Position numbers and translations under genes: made by a program. Below, in pieces: positions 18,015 through 27,055 of a stretch of DNA of 64,000 nucleotides. This stretch comes from Prosthecobacter fusiformis (GTDB taxonomy: Bacteria > Verrucomicrobiota > Verrucomicrobiia > Verrucomicrobiales > Verrucomicrobiaceae): NCBI RefSeq assembly GCF_004364345.1, contig NZ_SOCA01000006.1, positions 1-64,000 on the forward strand. Reading direction: 5' to 3'. How positions within the stretch are numbered: position 1 is the stretch's first letter; each line of letters begins with the position of its first letter. The notes beneath the pieces are model-generated. The model was not told the origin of the DNA, did no database searches, and was given only the letters and a program-made list of their open reading frames with translations.

Positions 18015-18755
18015 GTGGACGAGACTATCCTTACTTATATTGTCATCGGTTTTATCGCGCAGATCATTGATGGCGCGCTGGGGATGGCCTATGGAGTCAG
18101 CGCTTCTAGCCTTTTGTTAGGCGTTGGGGTGCCGCCGGCGGTGGTGAGCAGTACGGTGCATGCGGCTGAATGTTTTACCACTGGGGCCTCGGCGATTTCG
18201 CATCGAGCCTTTGGGAATGTGAACAGGAAGCTGTTTTTCGGATTGCTGGTGCCCGGGGTGATCGGTGCTTTTCTGGGAGCCTACATCCTGACGATGATCC
18301 CAGGGGATGTGATCAAGCCTTATATCGCGGGTTATCTCCTGCTCATGGGGGTGATTTTGATTGTGAAAGCATTCCGTGCTTTTCCTTCCCGTGAGGTGGC
18401 GACGCATTTGAAGCCGCTAGCGTTTTTTGGTGCTTTCGTGGATGCCATCGGAGGCGGTGGCTGGGGGCCGATCGTGGGATCGACCTTGATGGCCCGTGGC
18501 AGCCCGTTTCGCGAGACGGTGGGCACGGTCAATACGGTGGAGTTTTTTGTGACTCTGTCCGCTTCATTGGGATTTCTCATCGGCATCGGGCTTAGCCACT
18601 GGAATGTGATTTTGGGGCTGGCGGCGGGTGGCGTTGTGGCGGCTCCCTTGGGAGCGTGGGTGTGCAAGCATGTGCCCCAGCGGCCCTTCCTGGTGGTAGT
18701 GGGGCTGGTGGTCATCGGGCTGAGTGTGCGCACGCTGATCCAGAGCTTTGCTTGA
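18015..18755 (+). CDS. TauE/SafE family sulfite exporter-like permease
   Basis: 246 residues with about eight hydrophobic helices and the glycine-rich TauE/SafE signatures (IDGALGMAYGVSASSLLL near the start and GGGGWGPIVGSTL in the second half). Members move sulfite, sulfoacetate or other small anions across the inner membrane. The start is GTG 18015, 12 bases after the M14 stop. It is the last gene of the Rrf2-yezD-M14 set, which supports a sulfur theme; the substrate and direction are not known. Confidence 0.9.
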   Translation: MDETILTYIVIGFIAQIIDGALGMAYGVSASSLLLGVGVPPAVVSSTVHAAECFTTGASAISHRAFGNVNRKLFFGLLVPGVIGAFLGAYILTMIPGDVIKPYIAGYLLLMGVILIVKAFRAFPSREVATHLKPLAFFGAFVDAIGGGGWGPIVGSTLMARGSPFRETVGTVNTVEFFVTLSASLGFLIGIGLSHWNVILGLAAGGVVAAPLGAWVCKHVPQRPFLVVVGLVVIGLSVRTLIQSFA

Positions 18756-18803
18756 GAAACCATGGGCGCTTGGTGATGTGCGTGCTAATTGGAGTTTTTT
18801 CCG

Positions 18804-19775
18804 ATGCTCATACTTTTGATACTTCTGTCTCTCACCGTGCTGGTGATCTCATTCCTGTGCTCTCTCACAGAGGCGGTTTTACTGAGCCTGAATCCGCTGG
18901 ATCTGAAGTTGCAGGAAAAGAAGGGAATCCGCAGTGCGGGCCGATGGCTGGTGATGAAGCAATCCATTGAGCGGCCTATTTCGGCCATCCTGGTCTTCAA
19001 CACGCTGGCCAATACGGGGATGGCGACGCTGGCGGGGGCTGTTTTTACGGGAATTTATGGCCCGGAGTGGCTGTGGGTTTTTTCGATCCTGATGTGTGTG
19101 CTGGTTTTGTTTGGTGGGGAGATGGCTCCCAAAATCATCGGGGTACATCATGCGGCGGGGCTGGCTCCACGGCTGATTGGCCCGCTCAGTTTCATGCTGT
19201 GGGTCTGTCATCCGCTGGTGCTGCTGATGGTGAAATTTTGTGAAAGGCTGAAGCGCGGGACCGCTGATGGGCGCAGCCAAAGTGACCAGATCATGGACAT
19301 CATCACGCTGGTGCAGGCGGCGAAGGCTGAGCAACTGCTGCATAACCAGGAGGAGATCATCATGATCCATGCGGCGACGCTGAGCGCGCGCCGTGTGAAG
19401 ACTGCGATGGTGCCGAAGGATGCGGTGAATGTCTTTGATGTGCGCCGGACGCTTTTGGAAAACGTGGAGGCTGCGGGTCCGAAGCTGCACCGAAGCTATC
19501 CCGTGAGCCTGGACGGCACGCGTGAGAGCATCATCGGTTATGTGCGTGTGCGGGAGCTGTTTGTGCAAAATTTAGCAGCACCAGCCACGGCGGACTGGAC
19601 GAAGCTGGTGCGTCCGGCCTTGCGGATCGATGGCAAGGCATCGCTGACGCAGCTGCTGGCATTATTTTTGGACAAACAAGAGGTGGCGGCATTGGTTGAA
19701 TCCCCTGGGGGACTCATCGCAGGCTGGATCACCATGGATGATGTGATGAAGGTGCTGATGGGTGCGCGGATTTGA
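18804..19775 (+). CDS. CNNM/CorB-type membrane protein with CBS region
   Basis: 323 residues from ATG 18804, which has GGAG nine bases upstream; a TTG at 18789 would swallow that Shine-Dalgarno. Residues 1-180 are a DUF21/CNNM membrane domain of three or four helices with the GEMAPKIIG motif. Residues about 190-320 resemble a CBS pair (VKTAMVPKDAV at the start, AGWITMDDVMKVLMG at the end). Relatives act in Mg2+ or Co2+ efflux and tolerance. The CorC_HlyC domain usual at the C-terminus is absent. Confidence 0.87.
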   Translation: MLILLILLSLTVLVISFLCSLTEAVLLSLNPLDLKLQEKKGIRSAGRWLVMKQSIERPISAILVFNTLANTGMATLAGAVFTGIYGPEWLWVFSILMCVLVLFGGEMAPKIIGVHHAAGLAPRLIGPLSFMLWVCHPLVLLMVKFCERLKRGTADGRSQSDQIMDIITLVQAAKAEQLLHNQEEIIMIHAATLSARRVKTAMVPKDAVNVFDVRRTLLENVEAAGPKLHRSYPVSLDGTRESIIGYVRVRELFVQNLAAPATADWTKLVRPALRIDGKASLTQLLALFLDKQEVAALVESPGGLIAGWITMDDVMKVLMGARI

Positions 19776-19804
19776 TACGGGCACTCAATGCTGCGTTGCG
19801 GGAT

Positions 19805-20686
19805 CTATCGCGGAACAATGGCGAGGTAGTTGCGAACGGTGCTCCAACCTGGCTGGCTTATTTCCTGCCAATCTGTTTTGCGGGCATAAAAGGCGGTGGA
19901 GCGGCCTCCGTCCAGGTTGAGTGCTCTCACTACCCGGAGGCCTGGGAGCAGATCCGGGGTGGCTAATAATTCACCCAACCCGGCGAGGGTGGTGGAGCGG
20001 ACGGTGCCGATGGCCCACAGGCGATTTCCATCCGTGGCGATGAAGGTGCGGGTGGCGTTTTTTGTGCGATTGAGTGTGGGCAGGGGATGGCCTGTATCAA
20101 CGAGGCGCGGGCCTGCCTGAAGCATTTGCGTGACGCCGCTTTCTCCTAGAAATTCCTGATTCCAGACGAGGTAAGGTTCTTGATTGATCAAGACTATGGA
20201 GCCCGAAACGAGGCTGGAAGTGGTGAATTGGCCGATTTTACGGCCATCGGAGATCATGAGGCCCAGGGTGGAAAAGTCTGGATGAAAAAAGCCACCGTTC
20301 ACTCCTGCGATGGCCCCCATGCCACGCATGAGGGGAGTGAGGACGCCGCCTCCCGCGTGGGGGGCTGGCTGGTCCACGATGCGGATGCTGCAACGCTGGC
20401 TATCAAACGTAACGACACTGATGCTGGCGGATTCTGTGGTGCTCCGGGCGCTGAATTCATGGAGTTCTGCTCCGTTGGGCAGGGACTGGGTGCGGACCTG
20501 GGTACTGCGCTGCCATGATGAATGGATGGGCTGCGGAGGGGAGGCCTGGGGAGGATATAGAGGGGCTGCCTGGGGTGCAGGAGCGGGCTGGGCATAGCCT
20601 GGATGTGGACCTGCAGCATTGGGTGTGCTCTGCTGTACGCACTGGGACAGCAGCAGGAGCAGGGCAGGGAGCAGGCAGGCTTTCAT
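19805..20686 (-). CDS. Secreted phosphodiester glycosidase family protein (NAGPA domain)
   Basis: 293 residues from ATG 20686. The signal sequence MKACLLPALLLLLSQC ends in a Cys and may be a lipoprotein signal, although Gln at -1 is unusual. A Pro/Gln-rich linker follows to about residue 60. The NAGPA (DUF2233) domain follows, with AIAGVNGGFF and ALNLDGGRSTAFY, the most conserved blocks of the family. Human NAGPA removes GlcNAc from phosphodiesters; bacterial members act on cell-envelope sugars, with substrates mostly unknown. It starts 37 bases after the stop of rdgB on the same strand, so the two are probably cotranscribed. Confidence 0.88.
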   Translation of the reverse strand: MKACLLPALLLLLSQCVQQSTPNAAGPHPGYAQPAPAPQAAPLYPPQASPPQPIHSSWQRSTQVRTQSLPNGAELHEFSARSTTESASISVVTFDSQRCSIRIVDQPAPHAGGGVLTPLMRGMGAIAGVNGGFFHPDFSTLGLMISDGRKIGQFTTSSLVSGSIVLINQEPYLVWNQEFLGESGVTQMLQAGPRLVDTGHPLPTLNRTKNATRTFIATDGNRLWAIGTVRSTTLAGLGELLATPDLLPGLRVVRALNLDGGRSTAFYARKTDWQEISQPGWSTVRNYLAIVPR

Positions 20687-20723
20687 GGTTGACGTGGATC
20701 CAGACGCTAAGGTCTGATTACGC

Positions 20724-21341
20724 CTAGCCATTTACTATCTGCGGATTGTTTTGCAGCCAGTTTTGCATGGATTCCATGGCGCGAGCACGGTGGCTGAGCT
20801 GATTTTTCACCTCGGCTGGGAGTTCCCCAAAAGTGAGGCGATGACCTTTGGGCGTGAACATGGAATCATATCCAAAGCCACCCTTGCCATGCTCGATGAC
20901 GCCGACATGGCCTTCGACAATGCCGTCTGCCACGTGAAGGACCTCGCCATCGCGAACGAGTGCGAGGGAGCAGCGAAAGCGTGCCGGGAAGACCTGACCG
21001 GGATTGGTGCTGACGCGGCGCAGCCGGTCTTTCAGCAGGCGGCGGTTGTCTGCATCCGTGGCACTTTCCCCCGCATATCTAGCGGAGCGAACGCCGGGCT
21101 GCTTGTCCAGGACATCCACTTCCAGGCCGGAATCGTCGGCAAGAACAAGCATGCCTGGGCAGGCGGAGCTGCCGCCTTGGGCTTTGATGATGGCGTTTTC
21201 TTCAAAAGTGCTGCCTGTTTCCTCTGGTGGGACCAGTCCGGGGTGTGCGCTTAGGTCCTGAACTTGCCAGTCAGGCCCCAGCATGGCGGCAACTTCCTGG
21301 GTTTTATGAGTATTTGAAGTGGCAAGCAGGATCTGGGTCAT
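20724..21341 (-). CDS. rdgB: XTP/dITP diphosphatase (Ham1/RdgB)
   Basis: 205 residues from ATG 21341. It hydrolyses dITP and XTP to keep non-canonical purines out of DNA. Family motifs are complete: LATSNTHKTQEV at the N-terminus, STFEENAIIKA, LADDSGLEVD with the metal-binding Asp pair, GVRSARYAG, GFGYDSMF, and the C-terminal SHRARAM. A start at 21377 would add 12 residues ahead of the universal start motif and is unlikely. Confidence 0.95.
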   Translation of the reverse strand: MTQILLATSNTHKTQEVAAMLGPDWQVQDLSAHPGLVPPEETGSTFEENAIIKAQGGSSACPGMLVLADDSGLEVDVLDKQPGVRSARYAGESATDADNRRLLKDRLRRVSTNPGQVFPARFRCSLALVRDGEVLHVADGIVEGHVGVIEHGKGGFGYDSMFTPKGHRLTFGELPAEVKNQLSHRARAMESMQNWLQNNPQIVNG

Positions 21342-21618
21342 AGCGGGGGGGGAAGTGGGTAATTCAAGCCGACCCAATGTTCAATATGGCAAAACTTTAG
21401 TCGCAAAGCGTTGCGTTGATTGAGGAGGCTTCAGAAAGTTGAGCGGGGGAGATAGGGCCGATGGAGCCTTTACTCCTGTACGATTTCTGTTGGGGACGAC
21501 GATTTGTATTCATCATCAACAGGTCTTATTTAAACATCGTATCCGCTCCTGTAGATGCGTGTGCCTGGATTTTCCTTTGACCCCAATCCCGCACGCGGCT
21601 AAAACGGGCATCCCTTTC

Positions 21619-22938
21619 ATGCCTGCCTCAGACCGTCAACACACGCTGGCCAAGCCCGCCTCCATCACTGGCACCTCACTCCACACCGGTGAGCAAGTCA
21701 CGCTGACCCTTCAGCCCGCTCCTGAAAACTTCGGGTTTAAATTCCGACGTATGGACCTGGAGGACAAGCCGTTCATCCCCGCCCTGGTCGAAAAAGTCCA
21801 GAAGGTGGAACGTGCGACCACCATCGCGGAAGGTGGGGTAAATGTGCATACGGTGGAGCACGTGATCAGTGCCCTGGCCGGGATGGGCGTGGACAATGCC
21901 ATCATCGAGATGGATGCAAACGAGCCCCCGATCGTGGATGGAAGCTCGCTACCCTTTGTGGAGCTGATCAAAAAAGCCGGTCTGCAGGAGCAGTCTGAGG
22001 CCCGGAAGATCTTTGAGATCCGTGAGCCGATCTACCAGGAGACGAGGGATGGAACGATCATCACCATCGTACCGGATAAGAAATTCCGTGTCAGTTGCAC
22101 GAATGTGGGGCCTGGAGGACGCTTCACGCAGTATATTTCCCTGGAGATCAATCCTGAGGTCTATGAGAAGGAGATCGCCCCGGCGCGTACCTTCGTTTAT
22201 TATGAAGACATCGCCCCGCTGATGGAAAAGGGGCTGATCAAAGGCGGTACGCTTGAAGCTGCGGTGGTGGTGCGGGGAGAGACGCTGCTGTCGAAACAGC
22301 CATTGCGTTTCAACAACGAATTCGTCCGCCACAAGATTTTGGACATCATCGGAGACCTGATGCTTTCCGGCAAACGCATCACAGGTCACGTCATCGCGGT
22401 GCGGCCGGGTCACGGCCCGAATACGGAGATGGCGCGTGCGATTGTCTCCCAATACAACGCGATGCGTGCGATGGTGCCGCCAGCGGTGAACATCCCGAGC
22501 GGTGAAGCGGTGCTGGACATCAATGAGGTGATGAACATCCTGCCGCATCGGTATCCCTTCCTGCTGGTGGACCGGATCATCGGCTTCGAGGGTGAAACGA
22601 AGTGCCGTGGCATCAAGAACGTGACCATCAATGAGCAGTTCTTCCAAGGCCACTTCCCAGGGCACCCGATTATGCCAGGGGTGCTGCAGCTGGAGGCCAT
22701 GGCGCAGGTGGCCAGCATCGTCCTGCTGAGAATGCCGAGCCATCAGGGCAAGATCGGCTACTTCCTGAGTGCGAACAATGTGAAGTGGCGCAAGCCGGTG
22801 GTGCCTGGGGACACCCTCATCATCGAAACGGAGATCACGAAGGCGAAGCGCAGCATTGCCCAGGCCGTCGGTCGCTGTCTGGTCAATGGCCAGGTGGTCT
22901 CTGAGGCGGAGCTTATGTTCAATGTGGTTGACCGTTAA
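21619..22938 (+). CDS. lpxC: Bifunctional LpxC / FabZ
   Basis: 439 residues from ATG 21619. Residues about 5-285 are UDP-3-O-acyl-GlcNAc deacetylase, the committed step of lipid A synthesis, with zinc ligands in VHTVEHV and RHKILDIIGD and the GHGPNTE catalytic region. Residues about 298-435 are the beta-hydroxyacyl-ACP dehydratase FabZ (LPHRYPFLLVDRI, GHFPGHPIMPGVLQLEAMAQ). This fusion is known in Bacteroidetes, Chlorobi and Verrucomicrobia-related groups. The 60 in-frame residues upstream of 21619 have no family similarity. lpxA follows after 27 bases. Confidence 0.96.
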   Translation: MPASDRQHTLAKPASITGTSLHTGEQVTLTLQPAPENFGFKFRRMDLEDKPFIPALVEKVQKVERATTIAEGGVNVHTVEHVISALAGMGVDNAIIEMDANEPPIVDGSSLPFVELIKKAGLQEQSEARKIFEIREPIYQETRDGTIITIVPDKKFRVSCTNVGPGGRFTQYISLEINPEVYEKEIAPARTFVYYEDIAPLMEKGLIKGGTLEAAVVVRGETLLSKQPLRFNNEFVRHKILDIIGDLMLSGKRITGHVIAVRPGHGPNTEMARAIVSQYNAMRAMVPPAVNIPSGEAVLDINEVMNILPHRYPFLLVDRIIGFEGETKCRGIKNVTINEQFFQGHFPGHPIMPGVLQLEAMAQVASIVLLRMPSHQGKIGYFLSANNVKWRKPVVPGDTLIIETEITKAKRSIAQAVGRCLVNGQVVSEAELMFNVVDR

Positions 22939-22965
22939 TCAGACTTTTCACCCAGTCTCCATTGC

Positions 22966-23769
22966 ATGTCCATCCACCCGACCGCCATCATTGACCCAAC
23001 GGCCAAAATCGGTGCTGACGTGACTGTCGGCCCCTACTGCATCATTGGTGCAGGAGTGGAGATTGGAGACGGCTCCTGGTTGCAGCATCATGTGACGGTG
23101 ATGGGGCCGACGAAGATCGGGAAGAATAACCGCTTTTTCGCCTATGGCTCCATCGGCCAGCAGACGCAGGATCTCAAATATTCTGCGGAGCCGACGTATC
23201 TGGAAATCGGGGATCACAATACGTTTCGCGAATTTTGCTCGGTGCATCGGGCGACTTCTGCCGGGGATAAAACGAGCATCGGAAGCCACAACAATTTCCT
23301 CTCGTATGTGCACATCGCCCATGACTGTGTGGTGGGAAATCATGTGATTTTTTCCAACAACGGCACGCTGGCCGGCCATGTGGTGGTGGATGATCACGTC
23401 ATCCTGGGTGGGCTCAGTGCGGTGCATCAGTTTTGCCGGATCGGCACCCGGAGCATCATCGGCGGGTGTGCGAAGGTGGTACAGGATGTGCCTCCCTACA
23501 CGACGGCGGATGGAAATCCGGCCCGTGCCCGGGGACTGAATATCGTGGGCCTGCGGAGAGCTGGCTTCAGCCGGGAGCAGATGCGCTCCATCCGTGCTGC
23601 TTTTCGTAAAGTTTACCGTTGTGGATTAAACAATGCGCAGGCTGTGGCTGAATTGCGCAGTGAGGAACTCACGCCGGAAGCGGCACGCTTTACGGACTTC
23701 GTGGCAGATTCCAAACGCGGCATCACTCCGGGCAGCAAAGCCGGAGTGGATGAAGGCGATGATGACTGA
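22966..23769 (+). CDS. lpxA: UDP-N-acetylglucosamine acyltransferase
   Basis: 267 residues. It transfers a hydroxyacyl chain from ACP to UDP-GlcNAc, the first step of lipid A synthesis. The left-handed beta-helix is evident from hexapeptide repeats over residues 1-190 (IGADVTVGPYC, IGDGSWLQHHV). The catalytic His is in YVHIAHDC. The helical C-terminal domain is present (SREQMRSIRAAFRKVYR). It is cotranscribed with lpxC-fabZ and followed directly by an intrinsic terminator. Confidence 0.96.
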   Translation: MSIHPTAIIDPTAKIGADVTVGPYCIIGAGVEIGDGSWLQHHVTVMGPTKIGKNNRFFAYGSIGQQTQDLKYSAEPTYLEIGDHNTFREFCSVHRATSAGDKTSIGSHNNFLSYVHIAHDCVVGNHVIFSNNGTLAGHVVVDDHVILGGLSAVHQFCRIGTRSIIGGCAKVVQDVPPYTTADGNPARARGLNIVGLRRAGFSREQMRSIRAAFRKVYRCGLNNAQAVAELRSEELTPEAARFTDFVADSKRGITPGSKAGVDEGDDD

Positions 23770-23776
23770 GGCCAGG

Positions 23777-23800
23777 GCAGGCTTGCTCAGCCTGCTTTTT
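23777..23800 (+). terminator. Rho-independent terminator of lpxA
   Basis: 7-bp stem GCAGGCT/AGCCTGC (23777-23783 with 23789-23795), 5-base loop, then TTTTT 23796-23800. It overlaps the last codons and stop of the convergent response-regulator gene, so those bases serve both purposes. Confidence 0.85.
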
Positions 23801-24425
23801 CCATCAGCCCGTGCTGGATGCAGTATTGCACCAGTTCTGGCAGGGATTTGACCCGCAGCTTTTCCATGAGGCGCACCCGATAAGTGCTGACGGTTTTGCT
23901 GCTGAGATTGAGTTGGGCGGCGATTTCCTTGATGGGATCTCCGTTGATGAGCTTCCTGAGAACCTGGAACTCCCGCTCGGAAAGGGTGGTGTGCGGTTGC
24001 TCCTGGAAATCGGAACGGACAAAAGCGGCGAGGTTTTGAGCGAGGCTAGGGCTGATGTAATTTTGGCCGATGAGGATTTCCTTCACCGCTTTGAGGAACT
24101 CGCCCGTACCTGCGGTCTTGCAGACATACCCGGCTGCTCCTGCCTTGAAGGCACGCACACCATAAACGGATTCATCATGTCCGCTGCAGACTAGGACGGT
24201 GGGTGACTTTGGCTGCGCTTTGATTTCCGCCAGGAAGTCCAGTCCGTTACGCCCAGGGATGGTTACATCCAGGATGACGATGTCCCAGGGATGTTCAGCC
24301 ATCAATGCATTGGCCTCCTGGTAAGTTCCAGCCTCGCCAAATTCATAACTGCCCAGGGTCATCATGGCGTGCTTGTAGGCATCGCGCATGAGTTGGTGGT
24401 CATCTACAATTAGAATTCTCTTCAT
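23787..24425 (-). CDS. Response regulator, NarL/LuxR type
   Basis: 212 residues. The receiver domain is residues 1-120, with the acidic pair in IVDDHQ and the phosphoacceptor Asp in VILDVTIPG. The LuxR/NarL helix-turn-helix spans residues about 145-205 (LSEREFQVLRKLINGDPIKEIAAQLNLSSKTVS is its recognisable core). No histidine kinase gene is adjacent, so its partner lies elsewhere. It follows the MacB-like permease on the same strand with a 68-base gap, and could be read from that gene or from its own promoter. Confidence 0.93.
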   Translation of the reverse strand: MKRILIVDDHQLMRDAYKHAMMTLGSYEFGEAGTYQEANALMAEHPWDIVILDVTIPGRNGLDFLAEIKAQPKSPTVLVCSGHDESVYGVRAFKAGAAGYVCKTAGTGEFLKAVKEILIGQNYISPSLAQNLAAFVRSDFQEQPHTTLSEREFQVLRKLINGDPIKEIAAQLNLSSKTVSTYRVRLMEKLRVKSLPELVQYCIQHGLMEKAG

Positions 24426-24493
24426 CTCTGCGATTTATGCGAATTTCTGCGTGAAATACAGCATTAATACACTTTGCATGATTGTTCGTTGCA

Positions 24494-25813
24494 TTATTCG
24501 TGCCGGAGCGCCTCCACCGGATTCATTTGAGCTGCCCTTCTGGCAGGGTAAATGCCGAAGGCGATGCCGGTGAATACGGAGATCAAAAAGGCCAGGGCAG
24601 GGGACCAGATTTTCACCACGGTGGTGACGCCAGCAAAGTGCTCCACGGCAATCGGGATGGAGACACCGACGATCACCCCGAGCACGCCCCCTGCGCCGGA
24701 AAGCAGCACCGTTTCAATGAGGAACTGGACCACGATGTCTGCCTGTCTGGCACCCATCGCGCGGCGGATGCCGATCTCGCGGGTGCGCTCGGTGACGCTG
24801 GCCAGCATGATGTTCATGATGCCGATGCCGCCTACGAGCAGCGAGATGGCGGCGATGCTGCCGAGGACGATGCTGAAGATCTGTTTGGTCCGCTCGGCCT
24901 GGCGTAAAAGCTCCACGGGGACAATGATGCGCCAGTCTTCTTTTTTGTGATTTTTGGCCAGGAGGTGACGGATGGCATTGGCCCGGCTTTCCACCTGCTT
25001 GACGTCGTTCACCCGCACGATGGCTTCGTGGAACTCCACTTTTTCAGCCTCGAAACCGCCGCTACGCATCCTGAAAAACGTCTCTCCATACTGATCCATC
25101 AGGGTGGTGAAGGGGATCATCATTTGGGAGTTTCCTGAATTGCTGGAGCCGCCGCCTTCGCCTCCTACGCGCTGGCCTTCATCCTCCATGATCCCCAGGA
25201 TCCGGTAATAGTATCCCTTCACCCGGATGGATTTTCCGGTGGGTGTGGATAGGGGGAAAAGCTTGGCGGCTGCGCTTTGGTTCAGCACACACACAGGCAG
25301 CTTTTCATTGAGCTCCAGGTCTGAAAAGAACCGGCCCTGGATGACTTTGCGATTGCGCATTTCTGGATAGACGGGAAGGACCCCAAGGATCTGGCCATCC
25401 ACACTGCGATCCAGATTCCAGATGTTTTCACTGAGGATACGGCTGGGGACAACGACGCTGACCCCTGGCACAGTCTGGCGGATCTGCTGCATGTCCCGGG
25501 TGGTCAGGCCGTATTCCAGGACCATGCTGCGTGCTTCGGCTGAGGAGCCTTGGCCGTCCGGCGGTTTGACGCTTTCTAAAATGATATTCTGGCTGCCCAG
25601 GCGGCGGATCTGCTCCTGTGCCTCATGACTGGCCCCTTCACCGATGGCCAGCATGGCCACCACGGAGGCGACGCCGAAGATGACGCCCAAGGCTGTCAAA
25701 AAAGAGCGTAGCTTGTTCAGCCAGATGCTCTTCATACCCAGGGAGACAGTGCGCCACAGATGCTGGGGCGAGGCGACGAGACGAAGGATGGGATGACGGG
25801 CGAGCAGTGACAT
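24494..25813 (-). CDS. MacB/FtsX-type ABC transporter permease
   Basis: 439 residues from ATG 25813; a TTG at 25816 is also open. One N-terminal helix around residues 38-62 (LRSFLTALGVIFGVASVVAM) precedes a large periplasmic MacB_PCD domain (to about 310). Three C-terminal helices of the FtsX fold follow, with the RTREIGIRRAMGAR loop. Such permeases act as mechanotransmission devices or as exporters of peptides or lipoproteins, together with a separate ATPase. Neither an ATPase nor a membrane-fusion protein gene lies next to it here. Confidence 0.9.
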   Translation of the reverse strand: MSLLARHPILRLVASPQHLWRTVSLGMKSIWLNKLRSFLTALGVIFGVASVVAMLAIGEGASHEAQEQIRRLGSQNIILESVKPPDGQGSSAEARSMVLEYGLTTRDMQQIRQTVPGVSVVVPSRILSENIWNLDRSVDGQILGVLPVYPEMRNRKVIQGRFFSDLELNEKLPVCVLNQSAAAKLFPLSTPTGKSIRVKGYYYRILGIMEDEGQRVGGEGGGSSNSGNSQMMIPFTTLMDQYGETFFRMRSGGFEAEKVEFHEAIVRVNDVKQVESRANAIRHLLAKNHKKEDWRIIVPVELLRQAERTKQIFSIVLGSIAAISLLVGGIGIMNIMLASVTERTREIGIRRAMGARQADIVVQFLIETVLLSGAGGVLGVIVGVSIPIAVEHFAGVTTVVKIWSPALAFLISVFTGIAFGIYPARRAAQMNPVEALRHE

Positions 25814-25970
25814 CAAACAAGTGGGGGGACTATACCACGTCGCCTGAAGGCCAGATCATTCAAAAATGAGGGGTCAATGGAGCGGATTGGGCCGGGTAGT
25901 GCCTGGAGAAAACGGGCGCGGATGGGTTTTAGCTCTTGCGGCTTTCTATGGGCGGCGGGAACATTTCAGC

Positions 25971-26966
25971 ATGCGTCGGTCTGCTTTTTTCTTTCTGCCT
26001 TTACTGGTATTTGCCGGGTGTGCTGAGGTGGCCGAGCACGGGCCGATATCCGCAAGAACGCAGGCCAAGATGGAAGCGTTGGCTCTCTCGAAAACCGAGT
26101 TCCTGAGGCGTATGGAGGTCTCAAGCCGACAGCCTACCCAACCGATGACGCTGCCTCTGCGGCTTTCCATGGGGGTGCCTGTACTGGAAGCCGGGATCAA
26201 TGGCCGGGGTGCAGTCTCCATGATGCTGGATACAGGTGCCTCGCGGACGATGCTGCAGGCGGCGACAGCGGTGAGCCATAAAGTGCCCATCATGCGTGCC
26301 GAAGATGCAAAGGTGGAAATGCAGGGGGTGGTGGGCAAGGAGACGGGGCGCATCGGCCTGTTGAACCCACTGACTCTAGGGTCCTGGTCGCTTAACGGTT
26401 ACCCCTGCCTGGTGCGCACCTATGAAAACCGGCTCACGGGCATGAGCGGAGCCGCTAGTTTTCCTGAAAGTCTGCTCGGTTTTGATGTGGCGGTGAATTA
26501 TTGCCGCTACCTGACGCTGAACTATCCGGGTGAAAGTGTCATTTTCGGCTTTGGCCAGGCTTTTGTCCCGCAGGCAGGGACACGTAAATCCTCGGTTCCC
26601 TTCAAAATGAAACACGGGGTTCCCTTCATCACCCTCCGTTCTGGCGCACATAGCTGGGAGGCGATTGTGGACTCGGGGTCGTTTAACGGCATCGAAATCA
26701 ATGAAGAGGTGGCCAAAAAATTGGGTGTGCACCAAGGGGGGAGGAAAGTCAGCGGGCTCTATCTCATGTCCATTGGCGGCACTGTGTCCTCCTCACAGGC
26801 GAATTTGCGCACGGTAAAACTGCCGGATCTCACCTTGTGCGGGGGCAAATACAAGGAGGTGGAAGTGGATATCTCCCCTGGCCCACCGAGGGTAGGCAGC
26901 CACTTCCTGAAGGATTACCGGGCCACCTTTGACTTCAAGAGCAAGAAGCTCTGGCTGGAGTGGTGA
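25971..26966 (+). CDS. Lipoprotein with two retropepsin-like aspartic protease motifs
   Basis: 331 residues from ATG 25971. The signal sequence ends in a lipobox-like VFAGC (Cys about 17). Two aspartyl-protease active-site triplets appear in one chain: MMLDTGASRT near residue 82 and IVDSGSFNGIEI near 230. Each lies in a beta-rich segment. The enzyme could form the catalytic dyad within one polypeptide, like pepsins, rather than as a homodimer like retroviral proteases. The target is unknown. In-frame sequence upstream of 25971 lacks coding character. Confidence 0.8.
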   Translation: MRRSAFFFLPLLVFAGCAEVAEHGPISARTQAKMEALALSKTEFLRRMEVSSRQPTQPMTLPLRLSMGVPVLEAGINGRGAVSMMLDTGASRTMLQAATAVSHKVPIMRAEDAKVEMQGVVGKETGRIGLLNPLTLGSWSLNGYPCLVRTYENRLTGMSGAASFPESLLGFDVAVNYCRYLTLNYPGESVIFGFGQAFVPQAGTRKSSVPFKMKHGVPFITLRSGAHSWEAIVDSGSFNGIEINEEVAKKLGVHQGGRKVSGLYLMSIGGTVSSSQANLRTVKLPDLTLCGGKYKEVEVDISPGPPRVGSHFLKDYRATFDFKSKKLWLEW

Positions 26967-27020
26967 TAAGTCACGGAATGTCAAAGCACTTTTGAGTCAG
27001 TAAAAAATTCATTTCCAGAG

Positions 27021-27048
27021 TTGCAAACACCTCCCGGACTTCTATTCT
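27021..27048 (+). promoter_or_regulatory. Candidate sigma-70 promoter of actABCD
   Basis: TTGCAA (27021-27026), 16-base spacer, TATTCT (27043-27048). The expected transcription start, near 27055, falls at the edge of the palindrome at 27056-27077, so a protein bound there could block it. Confidence 0.5.
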
Positions 27049-27055
27049 CCAACCT

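Noticed and set aside
24388..24573. 61-codon plus-strand frame over the gap between the regulator and the MacB-like gene
   Set aside because: Mostly antisense to both genes and without any recognisable feature.
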